NCBI GenBank assembly: GCA_022822325.1
Contig: JAJEBW010000036.1
Location: 90,296-154,295 of the forward strand
From: Gemmatimonadota bacterium
Lineage (GTDB): Bacteria > Gemmatimonadota > Gemmatimonadetes > Longimicrobiales > Gaopeijiaceae
Reading direction: 5' to 3'
Length of the DNA: 64,000 nucleotides
Of this stretch, positions 52,054-61,900 are shown piece by piece. The notes below the pieces were generated by a model that was not told where the DNA came from, ran no database searches, and saw only the letters and a list, made by a program, of their open reading frames with translations. The translations under genes were made by a program, and so were the position numbers. How positions within the stretch are numbered: position 1 is the stretch's first letter; every line of letters begins with the position of its first letter.

Positions 52054-54519
52054 TCAACTCACCGGTCGCACCCTCTTCTTCAGCACGAACAGCCCTTCCT
52101 GCATGCTTGTGACGATCACCGTGCCGCTCGGGAAATAGGGGTAGTTGCTCCAGGCGCCGCCGAAGCCGGGGCCGTCCTGATAGGGAGAGGTGTCGAAGGC
52201 GCCGACCTCGCGCGGGTTTTCGGGATCGGAGATGTCGAGGATGTGCAGGCCGTAGCGGTAGTTGGCCTGGTAGACAAGGTCGCCCAGGATGTAGAGATTG
52301 TGGGCGCTGGCGGGCATCGATCCCATGAACTCCCTGGCCAACACCGGGTCTTCGAGATCGGCGAGGTCCCAGATCAGGGTCCGCGTCGTCTCCACATTGC
52401 CGGCCGCCACATCGGATTCGTCGTCCTGGTAGAAGTAGCGGTGGTCGGGGGTCAGCCAGCCCTGGTGGATGTAGGCCGGGTTCGGCGACGAGGCGGTGGC
52501 CACCTGAACCGTGTTTTCCTTGTCGGTCACGTCGGTGATCTCGAAGAGAGGGCCATTCGAGTTGAAGCAGAGTTCGCGGTCGCGGTAGCGCGCGTCCGGT
52601 CCCTGGTAGATGACGCACTGCGAGTCGTGAATGCCGTCGGACGATCCGCAACCCACGAAGACGGGATTCTTCGGATTCTGGACGTTGATCATGTGCAGGC
52701 CGCCGCCGCAGCCCTCCCCGCCGCCGCCGCTCCCCACCGCGTAGGCGAACCCGGTCTCCTCGTTGATGACGATGTTGTGCGAGCTGGCAATCTCCGTGTA
52801 GTGCACGTCGGGTTCGAAGAGCGCCGGCATGTCGCCGGGAGCGACGTCGCGCAGGCGGGCAAGATCGAAGACCTGCATGCCGTGATTGCCCGCGCCGTCC
52901 GCCACGATGAAGGCGTGGTCGCGGTAGGTCTTGATGTCGCGCCAGAGTTGGGACGGCGGGGTGTCCGGAGTCTTGGGGAGGTCGCCGACGAGCACGGGAT
53001 TGGTCGGGTCGGTGATGTCGATGAAGGAGGTGCCGTCGTTGCGGCCCACGAGCGCGTACTCGCGGCCGGTCTGCGGATCGGTCCAGCCCCAGTTGTCGTT
53101 GGCGCGCACCCCGCGGGTCTGTCCCTCGGCCCGCAGCAGAGACGGGGGAATGTAGGCCAGCAGTTCGACCTCGTCGCAGTCGAAGGGACCGACGCGGCCC
53201 TCGGTGCAACGCCGTTCCTCGCCGACCATCGCGCCGAGCACGTCGGGTGCGCTCACCAGCATCTGGCCGCTCTCGCTCCAGCCGCCGCTGCCGCGACCGA
53301 AGAGGTGCACCGATCCCGCCTGGTGGTGCATTCCGGGGGCTCCGATCGCCACGGTCTCGCCATCCCCGGCGACCAGGCCACCGAAGCGATCCAGCTCTAC
53401 GGTCTCTTCGCGGGGAAGCCGAATCCGGCGTGGCGAGGGAGGCAGCGAGCCGTCGTCCTGCGCCTCGTAGAGGAAGACCGAGCCGCGCTCGAAGCCGCGT
53501 GCGGTGGGCGCGCCTACCCAGATGTCGTCGCCCGCAAAGGCCAGGGCCGCGCCGAAGCGGTCGCCCTCCTCCGCGTCGGCAAAGGCGAGTGGTTCGCCGT
53601 CGGGAGTCCATTGCGCCCCACCCTCGTCCCAGGAGAACGCGTAGACCGCGCCGCGGCTTCCGTCGCTTCCGGGGGCGCCAACGAGAATCCTGTCCCCCGC
53701 CGCCGCGATGGCCGCCCCGAAGTTCGCGCTCGGCGAGGGGGCCGCTTCGAGGACGCCGCCCTCTTCCCATGCCCCATCCACAAGCCGGAAGCGATGGACG
53801 CGGCCGGCGTCTTCGCCGTCCTCGTCGCCGGAATCCCACCTGGGCGCCCCGATCAGCGCACCGCCGGGCGTGAAGACGATTGTGGAGCCGAATCCGTCGC
53901 CAGTCGCGCCGTCAGCGGGTGCAAGCTCCGCGCGCCTCACCCAGTGTCCGCCGCTCGACTGTTGGTAGGCGTACACCCTTCCCGGAGAGCCGCTTGCGTC
54001 TTCCGCGGCTTGCCCGCGCGGCCCCGACTCCGCGCCGGGAACGCCGACGAAGAGCCAGTCGCCGGCCGCCGCCAGCGTCAGCCCGAAATCGGTGCCGCAA
54101 TAGCCGTCAAAACGACACTCCGGAGCGAATCCCTCCACCTCGGCGTCCGCGATGGCCCCTGCCGAACGCCACTCGCCGGCATCGCGCTGGAAGACGTGGA
54201 TGGGGCCGCCGCGCTGCCCGACGAAGAGGGTGTTGCCGGTCTTGGCCAGGAGCGTCCCGAAGCCGTCGGCGCGCTCGGAACCGGGGGCGCGCAGAATGCC
54301 GGCATCGCGCCAGCCGACCGCCGACCGCTCGTAGATGTACACCGCGCCCGGACGGAAGTTGGGTGTGGGCTCGGCCACGAGAAGCTCGTCGCCGTCGATG
54401 AGGACCGCGTGGCCGAAAGAGGGGGACTGGGCGGTGAGGGGGGCGGTGGTCGGAACCGCGTTGGCGGCGCCGATGAGGGCGAGTCCCGCGAGAAGGCGGG
54501 CGGCAGGTGCGCGCATCAT
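52054..54519 (-). CDS. Choice-of-anchor B / FG-GAP repeat exported protein
   Basis: 821 residues from ATG 54519 (GGAGA 10 nt upstream). Signal peptide ends LTAQS. Residues about 30-400 carry FG-GAP/integrin-like repeats (FGHAVLIDGDELLVAEP, FGLTLAAAGDWLFVGVPG, FGSTIVFTPGGALIGAP, FGAAIAAAGDRILVGAPG, FGAALAFAGDDIWVGAP). The C-terminal half is the choice-of-anchor B domain with LVIP-type repeats (YALVGRNDGTSFIDITDPTNPVLVGDL, DHAFIVADGAGNHGMQVFDL, YRYGLHILDISDPENPREVG). Both parts fold as propellers. Likely surface or secreted adhesion or scaffold protein; no enzymatic residues recognised. The long upstream extension of the frame crosses the esterase gene and is not coding. Confidence 0.87.
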   Translation of the reverse strand: MMRAPAARLLAGLALIGAANAVPTTAPLTAQSPSFGHAVLIDGDELLVAEPTPNFRPGAVYIYERSAVGWRDAGILRAPGSERADGFGTLLAKTGNTLFVGQRGGPIHVFQRDAGEWRSAGAIADAEVEGFAPECRFDGYCGTDFGLTLAAAGDWLFVGVPGAESGPRGQAAEDASGSPGRVYAYQQSSGGHWVRRAELAPADGATGDGFGSTIVFTPGGALIGAPRWDSGDEDGEDAGRVHRFRLVDGAWEEGGVLEAAPSPSANFGAAIAAAGDRILVGAPGSDGSRGAVYAFSWDEGGAQWTPDGEPLAFADAEEGDRFGAALAFAGDDIWVGAPTARGFERGSVFLYEAQDDGSLPPSPRRIRLPREETVELDRFGGLVAGDGETVAIGAPGMHHQAGSVHLFGRGSGGWSESGQMLVSAPDVLGAMVGEERRCTEGRVGPFDCDEVELLAYIPPSLLRAEGQTRGVRANDNWGWTDPQTGREYALVGRNDGTSFIDITDPTNPVLVGDLPKTPDTPPSQLWRDIKTYRDHAFIVADGAGNHGMQVFDLARLRDVAPGDMPALFEPDVHYTEIASSHNIVINEETGFAYAVGSGGGGEGCGGGLHMINVQNPKNPVFVGCGSSDGIHDSQCVIYQGPDARYRDRELCFNSNGPLFEITDVTDKENTVQVATASSPNPAYIHQGWLTPDHRYFYQDDESDVAAGNVETTRTLIWDLADLEDPVLAREFMGSMPASAHNLYILGDLVYQANYRYGLHILDISDPENPREVGAFDTSPYQDGPGFGGAWSNYPYFPSGTVIVTSMQEGLFVLKKRVRPVS

Positions 54520-54548
54520 GATGTGGGTTCTCCAGAGGGGGCGTTTGC

Positions 54549-55502
54549 TTAGCGTGCGAGGATCCGGGCCGCTCGGGGAGCCATGAGGGCGTTGCTGTGA
54601 CCTGCGCCGGGAACGGTGTCCAGAGCCCATCCGAATGGAACCCCCAGCGACTCGGCGGCCGACCGCGCGACCGTATGGAAAGTATGGCCACGGGCGAAAC
54701 GATGCGGCCCTTGAAGCATCGCCTCCGGAGTGCGGCGGAGGCTGCCGGCGGTTGTTGCGGTGTCGGCGTCGCCCAGGAGCACCGTCAGGGGGAGCTGGAG
54801 CATCCCGGCGAGTCCGGCGACCTCGAATCCGGATTGGGCAAGTCCGTAGGGCCACGCCGCACCGTCGTCGGGCAACGTGTACCATCCGGCGTTGGCCAAC
54901 ACCGCCCGTTCGACCGATGCATCCGGGCGGGTCATGAGGAAGCGGTGAACGAACTGGCTGCCCGCCGAGTGACCGAAGATGCGGAAGGTGGTCCGGGAGC
55001 TGCCCGCAGCGGTGCGGATGGCGTCGAAGAGGTGCTCGATCGCGGTAAAGGTCCAGGCCGACTCGGGGTTGCGGGACGCCGTGGCGGCGGTGGCGGCCGC
55101 GTTCGGATCGGGAAAGACATTTCCCAGGTTGTACCACCGGCTGCCCGGGTAGCTCTCGGAGTCGAACTCGGGAACGACGAGCAGGAAGCCATGGGCGATG
55201 GCGTGCGCTTCCCAGTCGTCGAAATACCGCTCGCCGGTCCGGGAGGCGCCGTGCATCACGAAGACGATCGGCGTGTCGGGCTCGTATCGCGCCGGCATGT
55301 GGTAGCGAACCGTGATCGGACGGTCGGCGTTGCCGCGGGCGTCGTGGAAGGTGAATTCGCCGGAGCCCGGTTGAAGCGTGGGGGAGCCGGGCGCCACTTC
55401 GGCGTCCGAATCCGCGACCCGGCCATCGCTTTCGCCGCATCCGCCGCAGGCCGCGACCAGGGCAATCGTCGCCGGAAGCGCCAGACATCGCGACTCTCGC
55501 AT
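54549..55502 (-). CDS. Alpha/beta hydrolase (PHB-depolymerase/esterase type) lipoprotein
   Basis: 317 residues from ATG 55502, with AGGAGA 7 nt upstream. Lipobox IALVAACGG. Hydrolase landmarks: oxyanion segment IVFVMHGASRTGERYFDDW, nucleophile elbow GHSAGS (FRIFGHSAGSQFVHRFL), a probable acid in LLGDADTATT and catalytic His in PGAGHSNALM. Closest to the esterase/poly(3-hydroxybutyrate) depolymerase-like family. It would act on esters outside the cytoplasm. It ends 29 bp before the choice-of-anchor gene starts, both minus, so possibly one transcript. Confidence 0.82.
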   Translation of the reverse strand: MRESRCLALPATIALVAACGGCGESDGRVADSDAEVAPGSPTLQPGSGEFTFHDARGNADRPITVRYHMPARYEPDTPIVFVMHGASRTGERYFDDWEAHAIAHGFLLVVPEFDSESYPGSRWYNLGNVFPDPNAAATAATASRNPESAWTFTAIEHLFDAIRTAAGSSRTTFRIFGHSAGSQFVHRFLMTRPDASVERAVLANAGWYTLPDDGAAWPYGLAQSGFEVAGLAGMLQLPLTVLLGDADTATTAGSLRRTPEAMLQGPHRFARGHTFHTVARSAAESLGVPFGWALDTVPGAGHSNALMAPRAARILAR

Positions 55503-55637
55503 CCTGCGGTCTCCTCGGTTTGGGTCGCTCGTGTTCCGACATCGGGTCGTTGGCCAACGCGTTGTCGCTGGACGACCCGGTGGCGGGATTCCCGTCCACA
55601 ATAGCGAGCGGCGGCGCGACAGGCCACCGGAAGAGAG

Positions 55638-55710
55638 CTCCCGCGGCAGGACTCGAACCTGCGACCCGACGGTTAACAGCCGTCTGCTCTACCAGCTGAG
55701 CTACGCGGGA
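55638..55710 (-). tRNA. tRNA-Asn (GTT)
   Basis: 73-nt cloverleaf: acceptor TCCCGCG/CGCGGGA, anticodon stem GACGG/CCGTC with loop CTGTTAA, discriminator G, no encoded CCA. Confidence 0.95.
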
Positions 55711-55751
55711 ATGGGTCGGACGGGGTGGCCGTGCGCGGGCGGACCCCTCAC

Positions 55752-55827
55752 CCGAAGAGGATCCCATTACCGAAGAGATTCCCCTTTCCGAAAAGATCCC
55801 CTTTCCGAAAAGTCAGTATCGCCGAAG
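55752..55827. repeat. Imperfect tandem repeat of 17-18 bp upstream of tRNA-Asn
   Basis: Units starting CCGAAG or CCGAAA at 55752, 55770, 55788, 55805 and 55822 (spacing 18, 18, 17, 17). Units 2-3 read CCGAAGAGATTCCCCTTT and CCGAAAAGATCCCCTTT. The block is poorer in GC than its surroundings and lies just upstream of the tRNA in its transcription direction. Confidence 0.8.
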
Positions 55828-55925
55828 TGCGCGCGGAAGTCAATGGCGTTGCCCCGGGAGCCGGGCAGCCCCGTTTTCGACGCGCCCGCTCGCGCATTCC
55901 AGGGCGGCCGCACGACCGCGACGGC

Positions 55926-56465
55926 TCAACGAGCTGACATGCGCAGAGCCTTGCGTCGGGCGATGACGCGATCCAGATGGTCGATGGAATCGTGGAGATC
56001 CCCTGTTCCCGTCTCCAGCAGTTGCTCCGGGTTGGTGGTGTAGCCGCGCAGCAGATGGTCCTGGAGGAGCCTCGTGGCCCAGGCGCGGAAGAGGGCGCCG
56101 GGCCGGGATCGAATCCGGAATCCCACCGCCATGATCGCGTCGAGGTTGTAGTGGAATACGCCCCGGGTGACCGTCCGTCCCCCCTCGTCCCGAAGCTGTG
56201 CGAACTTTATGCGAGTGGTCTCCGGATCGAGTTCGCCGTCGCGGTAGGCAAAGTTCAGATGCTTGGTGACGAGCGCCCGGGGTCGTCCGAAGAGATCGGC
56301 GATCTGCTGCTGCGAGAGCCACATGGAGCCGTCCGACAACCAGACATCCATCCGCGCATCGCCTGGAGCCGCCTCGTAGATGTCGACGCGCCCCCCGGGG
56401 CGACGGCCTCCCTCGCCTTCGCCGCCCGGTGCGGGTTCCGGCGAACGATCCGCTTTCTCAGACAT
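55926..56465 (-). CDS. RhuM-like protein, shorter than usual
   Basis: 179 residues from ATG 56465, overlapping the YchF-like gene's stop by 8 bp. After a Pro/Gly-rich N terminus, VWLSDGSMWLSQQQIADLFGRPRALVTKHL, GELDPETTRIKFAQL, VFHYNLDAIMAVGFRIRSRPGALFRAWATRLLQDHLLRGY follow the RhuM family closely (KilA-N/Bro-type DNA-binding-like proteins first noted on a Salmonella pathogenicity island). RhuM proteins usually exceed 300 residues; this one stops after the conserved region, with a short DRVIARRKALRMSAR tail. Function unknown in the family; often carried in defence or mobile islands. Confidence 0.78.
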   Translation of the reverse strand: MSEKADRSPEPAPGGEGEGGRRPGGRVDIYEAAPGDARMDVWLSDGSMWLSQQQIADLFGRPRALVTKHLNFAYRDGELDPETTRIKFAQLRDEGGRTVTRGVFHYNLDAIMAVGFRIRSRPGALFRAWATRLLQDHLLRGYTTNPEQLLETGTGDLHDSIDHLDRVIARRKALRMSAR

Positions 56466-57498
56466 TGAAGCGAACATGCATGATATCTCCATCGGCAACG
56501 ATGTAATCCTTCCCTTCCACCCTCATCCTCCCCACCTCCTTCACCGCCTGCTCCGAACCGTACTCGGCGAAGAGCTCGTACGGGATGATCTCGGCCCGGA
56601 TGAATCCCCGTTCCATGTCGCTGTGGACGCGCCCGGCGGCTGTCCGCGCAACCGTGCCGCGACGGATCGTCCAGGCGCGCACCTCATCCGGTCCTACCGT
56701 CAGGAATGAAATGAGGTCCATCAGCTCGTACGCCGCACGGATGAAGCGGGCCAGCGTCGGTTCGGCAAGCCCCATGTCTTCCAGGAACTCGGCCTGATCT
56801 TCCTCGTCCAGCGCCGCCACCTCCGCCTCCACCCGCGCCGACAACACCATCCCCGCCCCTCCCATCTCCCCGATCGCCCGGCAGAGTTCCGGCGCCAGCG
56901 GTTCACTCACCTGCGCTTCGTCGACATTCACGGCCGCCAGGAGGGGCATGTCGGTCAGGAGTCCATAGCCCCTGAGGAACCTGCGGTCCAGCTCGGTGGT
57001 CGGCACCAGGCGCAGCGCGCGTCCGTCCTCCAGCGCCTTCACCATCGTCTCAAAGGCGTCGATCTCGCGCCCGTCGGCCCGTTCCTTGCGTGCGCGGTCG
57101 AGCCTTCGCTCCACGATCCCCAGGTCGTCCAGAACGCATTCGTCGTGGAAGGAGCGCAGATCGCCCAGCGGATCGGGAGGAGCGTCCAGCGCGGGATTCA
57201 CGAAGTCGCGAAGCACCAGACACATCGCCTCCTGGTCGCGGATTTGCGCCAGCGCCGAGCTCGAGAGAACCCGGGAGGAAGCCCCGTATTCCCCGGGGAC
57301 GTCGCGCAGACTGATGGTCGCCCAGGTCGTCTTCCGGGGCGAATGGACGCGGGACAGGTAATCCACGCGTGGATCGGGAACGCGAACCGTCCCCACCCGG
57401 ACCTCGCCTCCGTATCCGACCGGCACCTCGAGGCCGGTCATGGCATTGAAGAGGGTGGTCTTCCCCGACCCCGCAAATCCTGCCAGGACGAATTTCAT
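56458..57498 (-). CDS. YchF/OLA1-like GTPase
   Basis: 346 residues from ATG 57498. P-loop GFAGSGKTTL (residues 7-16), switch-II DVPGE in place of DxxG, nucleotide-specificity motif NVDE as in ATP-preferring YchF, then GMVLSARVEAEVAALDEEDQAEFLEDMGL and a C-terminal TGS domain DEVRAWTIRRGTVARTAAGRVHSDMERGFIRAEIIPYEL ending DIMHVRFNV. Canonical YchF has GLPNVGKST and DIAGLV, so this is a diverged paralogue. YchF binds ribosomes and affects stress responses. It overlaps the RhuM-like gene by 8 bp, an unusual partner. Confidence 0.85.
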   Translation of the reverse strand: MKFVLAGFAGSGKTTLFNAMTGLEVPVGYGGEVRVGTVRVPDPRVDYLSRVHSPRKTTWATISLRDVPGEYGASSRVLSSSALAQIRDQEAMCLVLRDFVNPALDAPPDPLGDLRSFHDECVLDDLGIVERRLDRARKERADGREIDAFETMVKALEDGRALRLVPTTELDRRFLRGYGLLTDMPLLAAVNVDEAQVSEPLAPELCRAIGEMGGAGMVLSARVEAEVAALDEEDQAEFLEDMGLAEPTLARFIRAAYELMDLISFLTVGPDEVRAWTIRRGTVARTAAGRVHSDMERGFIRAEIIPYELFAEYGSEQAVKEVGRMRVEGKDYIVADGDIMHVRFNV

Positions 57499-57732
57499 CT
57501 CCGCGCCGCTTCCGCTTTTCGGGTCCGCATCGATCGGCGGCCCGGTCGGCTCGGCTGGGACGATCCACATCCGCGAGCCCGCGCCGCATTCCTCAGGGCC
57601 GCACCAAAGCGTGGATAAGCTCCATTGGAAGTCGATCTCGATCAAGCGCGAGGCATCAGGAAACGATCAGCGCCGCCACCCGGGGGAATCGGGCGACGGC
57701 GCCGAAAGGGCCAGTGGGACCAGGCGACGAGG

Positions 57733-58599
57733 TCAGTCGCCCCGGCCACGCTTGCGAGCAGGCGGCAGATCGACCGTGCCCCGAACGTCGGTGTAGCGGA
57801 TGCGCTCGCGGCGACCATCGGTCACGATCAGATCGCCGGCTACATTCCTCACCGAGATGCCACCCGAACCCACTTCGTCGATGCGGACGCTGCCGCCGAT
57901 CTCTTCCACCGCGATGCTCCCGGAACCGTCGCGAATGACGACCTCGCCGCCGACCGCGCGGATCGCCAGGCTGCCGGAACCGTCCTCGACCTCCACATCG
58001 CCGGCCACATCGCCGATCCGCATGCTGCCGGAACCGTCGCGGAGCAGAACCGATCCCACATTCTCGATCGCAATGCTGCCGGAGCCATCCTCGAGATCGA
58101 CCGATTCCACACCGGAGATGGCGAGCGACCCCGAACCGTCCTCCACCTCGAGATGGGTGGCGGCGGGCAGAGCAACCTCCATGTCGATGCGCGCGTACCG
58201 GCGTCCCCAACCACCCCGGTTGCGCGGATAGCTCGTCTCCAGCCGATCGTCTTCGAGCGTCACGCGGAGCTGGTCCAGTCGCTCTTCGTCCGAGGCGCAG
58301 AGGGTGGCGGTCACCCGGACATCATCGTTCGCCGCGTCGCCCCTGATCGTGAGCCGGCCCGCTCCCGCCTCGACCCGCAGCGCTCCACGCGCGACGTTCT
58401 GCAGGTTGACATCCTTGCGGAATTCGCAGTCCTGGTCACCGTGCGCCGCAGCCGACAAGCCGCCGCACGCCGCGAGAGTCGTTGCCAACGCGAGCGCCGC
58501 GCCCGTCGTGGGAGCCTTGCTCATTCGCGAAGCCCTGGCCGCAGGTGAAGTCGCTTCCACCGAGGTTGTCCTTGCCACTGAAGTTGTTCCTGCCATCGT
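57733..58599 (-). CDS. DUF4097-like exported beta-repeat protein
   Basis: 288 residues from ATG 58599 (AGGGA 9 nt upstream); ATG 58527 is an alternative closer to the signal core. Lipobox LATTLAACGG. After an N-terminal region, six to seven units of about 18-19 residues repeat the pattern (V/L)EDGSGSLAI.(G/N)V: HLEVEDGSGSLAI, DLEDGSGSIAI, LLRDGSGSMRI, EVEDGSGSLAI, VIRDGSGSIAV, RIDEVGSGGISV. This is typical of the right-handed beta-helix in DUF4097 / putative adhesin proteins. Surface-anchored; function unknown. A Thr/Ser/Val-rich repeat (TTSVARTTSVEATS) precedes the signal. Confidence 0.8.
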   Translation of the reverse strand, partial: TMAGTTSVARTTSVEATSPAARASRMSKAPTTGAALALATTLAACGGLSAAAHGDQDCEFRKDVNLQNVARGALRVEAGAGRLTIRGDAANDDVRVTATLCASDEERLDQLRVTLEDDRLETSYPRNRGGWGRRYARIDMEVALPAATHLEVEDGSGSLAISGVESVDLEDGSGSIAIENVGSVLLRDGSGSMRIGDVAGDVEVEDGSGSLAIRAVGGEVVIRDGSGSIAVEEIGGSVRIDEVGSGGISVRNVAGDLIVTDGRRERIRYTDVRGTVDLPPARKRGRGD

Positions 58600-58952
58600 C
58601 GTCGTCCCTTGCCTATGAGGTGATCCCGGGATTTTTCGATTGAGTTCCGGAGAATCGCAGTTCCGGAGACGAGTGCACTCTCCAAAGAGCGGATGGCGGT
58701 CGCGGCCGGGCCCGCGAAACCGCATGGCGAGGAATGACGACACAGGGAAGGGGATGGTTTCAGTCGCGGAGCACGACTCCCCTTCAGCCTCCAGCAGAAT
58801 CCACAACCGGGAAAACGAATCCGGTGACCAGTGCGGGAGGAAGCCGAGCCGGAGGCAGGGTCGTTCATGCCACCTGGACTTCCAAGAACTCAATCATGGC
58901 CCGCGTCCCGCGGGAAGCAGCTTCCCCCGAGCCCCGTGGCCCCCGCCTCTTG
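58600..58952. other. Intergenic region between two minus-strand genes
   Basis: 353 bp with no convincing gene. An 11-bp direct repeat AGTTCCGGAGA occurs at 58643-58653 and 58659-58669, 16 bp apart, upstream of the DUF4097-like gene, and may be an operator. The rest shows nothing recognisable. Confidence 0.5.
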
Positions 58953-61900
58953 TCAACGCCCCATCCGGTACGTCAGCGAGAGCTTGATCCGCCGGCCCTT
59001 GGGGCTGTGCGTGAAGCCATCGTAGGATGCTTCCCACCTGACCAGTGGAGGATCGGCGTTCAGCGCGTTCAGCACCGACAGGCCCATGTCGAGCTTCCCG
59101 GGCGTGCGCCTGAGCAGACTGACATCCCATGTCACCCAGCGGTCGATGTCCTCGTACCGGGTGCCCACAAAGGCCTCGTTGGTGTAGCCCGAGACCGCGT
59201 TGAGGTGATTGACCACGCTGTAGTCGCCCACGTGGTATCCGGCGGAGAAACTCGATTTCCATTGGGGCAGCGGAGGGGCGATGGGATTGGCCCAGTTCAG
59301 CTTCCCCGCGGCGTCATGTGCCCCGAGCACCTCAACCCCGTCCACATCCAGCGCCCGGACCGTGAACTCCCTGCCGTAGGTGCCGTCCAGTTCGAGCGAC
59401 ATGATCGCCTCCCCGCGGGGGATGCGGGTGCTGGCGTGAAAATCGATGCCCGACATCCGGACGCCCGGCCAATTGACGAAGCGTACCTCGATCCGCTCCA
59501 CCGACTGGATGTCGCAGGTGCCGGTGCCCTTGCCGTCGGGACAGGTCACGAAACTCCTCACCGCCTCCCGCCGGCTTCCGCCCATGGCGTAGAGGCTGGC
59601 GATACCCTCGTAGGGCAGGACGTCGATGACGTTCTCGAAGTCGTAGTCCCAGTAGTCGACCGAAGCGCGAAAACGCGGCAGTTGGAAGGTGGCGCCCACA
59701 TTGTAGGTGAAGGCCCGCTCGGGGACCAGGTCCTTGTCGCCGTAGGTGTCGATCCCCTTGTAGACCCCGGCGGCGCTCAGATACTCCAACGCCGTGTTCA
59801 ACTCTTCGTTGAGGTCGTCGACGGAAGGGGTCCGGAAGGTGGTCTGGACCGAGCCGCGCAGGGCAATCGCCTCCGCGAGCTCGACGCGGAGCGCGACCTT
59901 GGGGTCGAAGCTCCTGACCGAGCCGTGAAACTCGTAGTTGGCGGCGATCTGCCCGTGTATCCGGTGCCCGAGTTCAAGGCGGGACTCCGCAAAGAACCGA
60001 TGTACGGTCTGGGCGTCTTCGTAGGGGAAGAAGCCGCCGGTCAAGTGGAAGGGGCCGAACCGGTCCGGGCAGCCGTGGTCCCCCGGGACGGGGCACGGCG
60101 TCACCTCGAGGTTCCCGGGATCGTTGGGCTCGGCCCCCACGCCCAGCCTGCGAAACTGGTAGCCGGCAGCGTATTCCGCCTGCTCCGACAGGGCGCCCTT
60201 CAGGAGCGCGTCCACGACGAACAGGTCGGCTTTGTTGTCCAGATTGACTTCGTCGTTGATCCAGTCGATCAGCTCCCGGGGGTTCTCCAGGCCCGGGGTG
60301 TAGTCGGGATTGGCCTGGTTGCGATAGCGCGCTCCCGGCTGCACCGAATGTTGATGGGCGGTGCTGAACGGGTTGTAGTACATGCAGTCGCCCTGCCCGG
60401 CCACCTTGCCGCCCAGGGGCCCCAGCGCCATGCCGGACGGGCTCGATCGGTCCACGACCACGCCGACCCCGCAGTCCGGCCCTCCGAAGCCCCGGAACGC
60501 CAGGAACTTGCGGTGGAGATACTCGCCGGGGAGGTTGGCGTTGCCCGTCGACCGGGCGAAGCTGGCGGCCAGTTCGAGGGCCGCCCCCCTTCCCCCGAAG
60601 ACTTCGAGTTCCCGTTCGATGGAGCCGGCGATCCGCCGGGTGCGCGAATCGCGGCGCAGCGTCCGCGGGGGACCGGAGTTGCCGACCATGCGGCCGAAGA
60701 AATACCAGTTGTCCTCCAGGCACGCCTCCGTGCCGGAGAACCCGGCATGTTGTCCGTAGCTGCGGCAGAACACCTGCCGACCGGGATGCCCGGGCTCGAC
60801 CAACTGGGTTCCATCGTAGAGCGAGATGGGCAGGTAGGAGGGTGTGGTGCGCCAGTTGGGCGTGCTGGCCTCCGCCCAGAGGGCTTCCAGATGGTAGCTG
60901 GTCCCGTCGCCGATACCGCCGTTCAATTCGGCGAAGGCCCGGACCTGGCGGGAAGCCTCAGCCAGATTGTCGAAGGGCCCGTAGTCGAAACGGCAGGTCT
61001 CGTCCGGCTCCAGGAAGCCCCCGAACCCCTCGCACAGCGGGTCGACGAAGACGCCTCCCCAGCCGCCGTAGTGCGCGTCGGTCAGGGCCGCAACGAACTC
61101 CTCGGCCGTCTCGTTCCCCGTCAGTCTGGGGAAGAGGAAGGCACCCGGATTGCCAATGTACGACCACCCGCCACCGCCCGGAACGAACCCGCCCAGCGTC
61201 CAGTGCCGCTCTTCGACCGTGAGTTCCCGAGTGACGAACGCCTCGGCGGACACGACCGCGTGCGCACGCTCGCCCAACTCCGAACCCCAGATGGCACCGA
61301 CGTTCGTTTCTCCCGCTCCCGAGAAATACTCGTGGGAGCCGGAGATCTCGAAGCCCTCGAAGTCGTCGCGGGTCAGAAAGTTGACCACCCCCGTCACCGC
61401 GTCGGACCCGTAGACCGCCGACGCTCCCTCCCTGACCACCTCGATCCGGTCCAGGGCAATCGACGGGAAGGCGTTGACATCGACGAAACGGCCTCCGGCG
61501 AGGCGAAGCGGGATGTACACCTGGCGGCGTCCGTTCAGGAGCACGAGGGTCCGCGAAGCCCCCAGCCCCCGAAGATTGACGGACGCCACGGTCTCCGATA
61601 CGAGGCCGGGCGGCCGCGCGCTGTACCATCCCTGGCGGGCACCGAGAATGCCGTGCATGGCAGTGAGGTTCCGGAAGAAGTCGAACGCCTGCGGCGAGCC
61701 CTGTTCGGCGAGCGTCCGGCGGCCCGCGACCGAGACCGCGTAGGGGAGTTCGACGGGCGACTCCTCGAAGGCCGTGCCGGTCACCACCAGTTCGTGCAGG
61801 CGCAACGCCTCGGGCTCCATCCGCAGTTCCAAGACGACGGCATCGCCCGCAGTCACGGTCACGGACCGAGAGAGGGTCACGTACCCAAGCATCTCGACCT

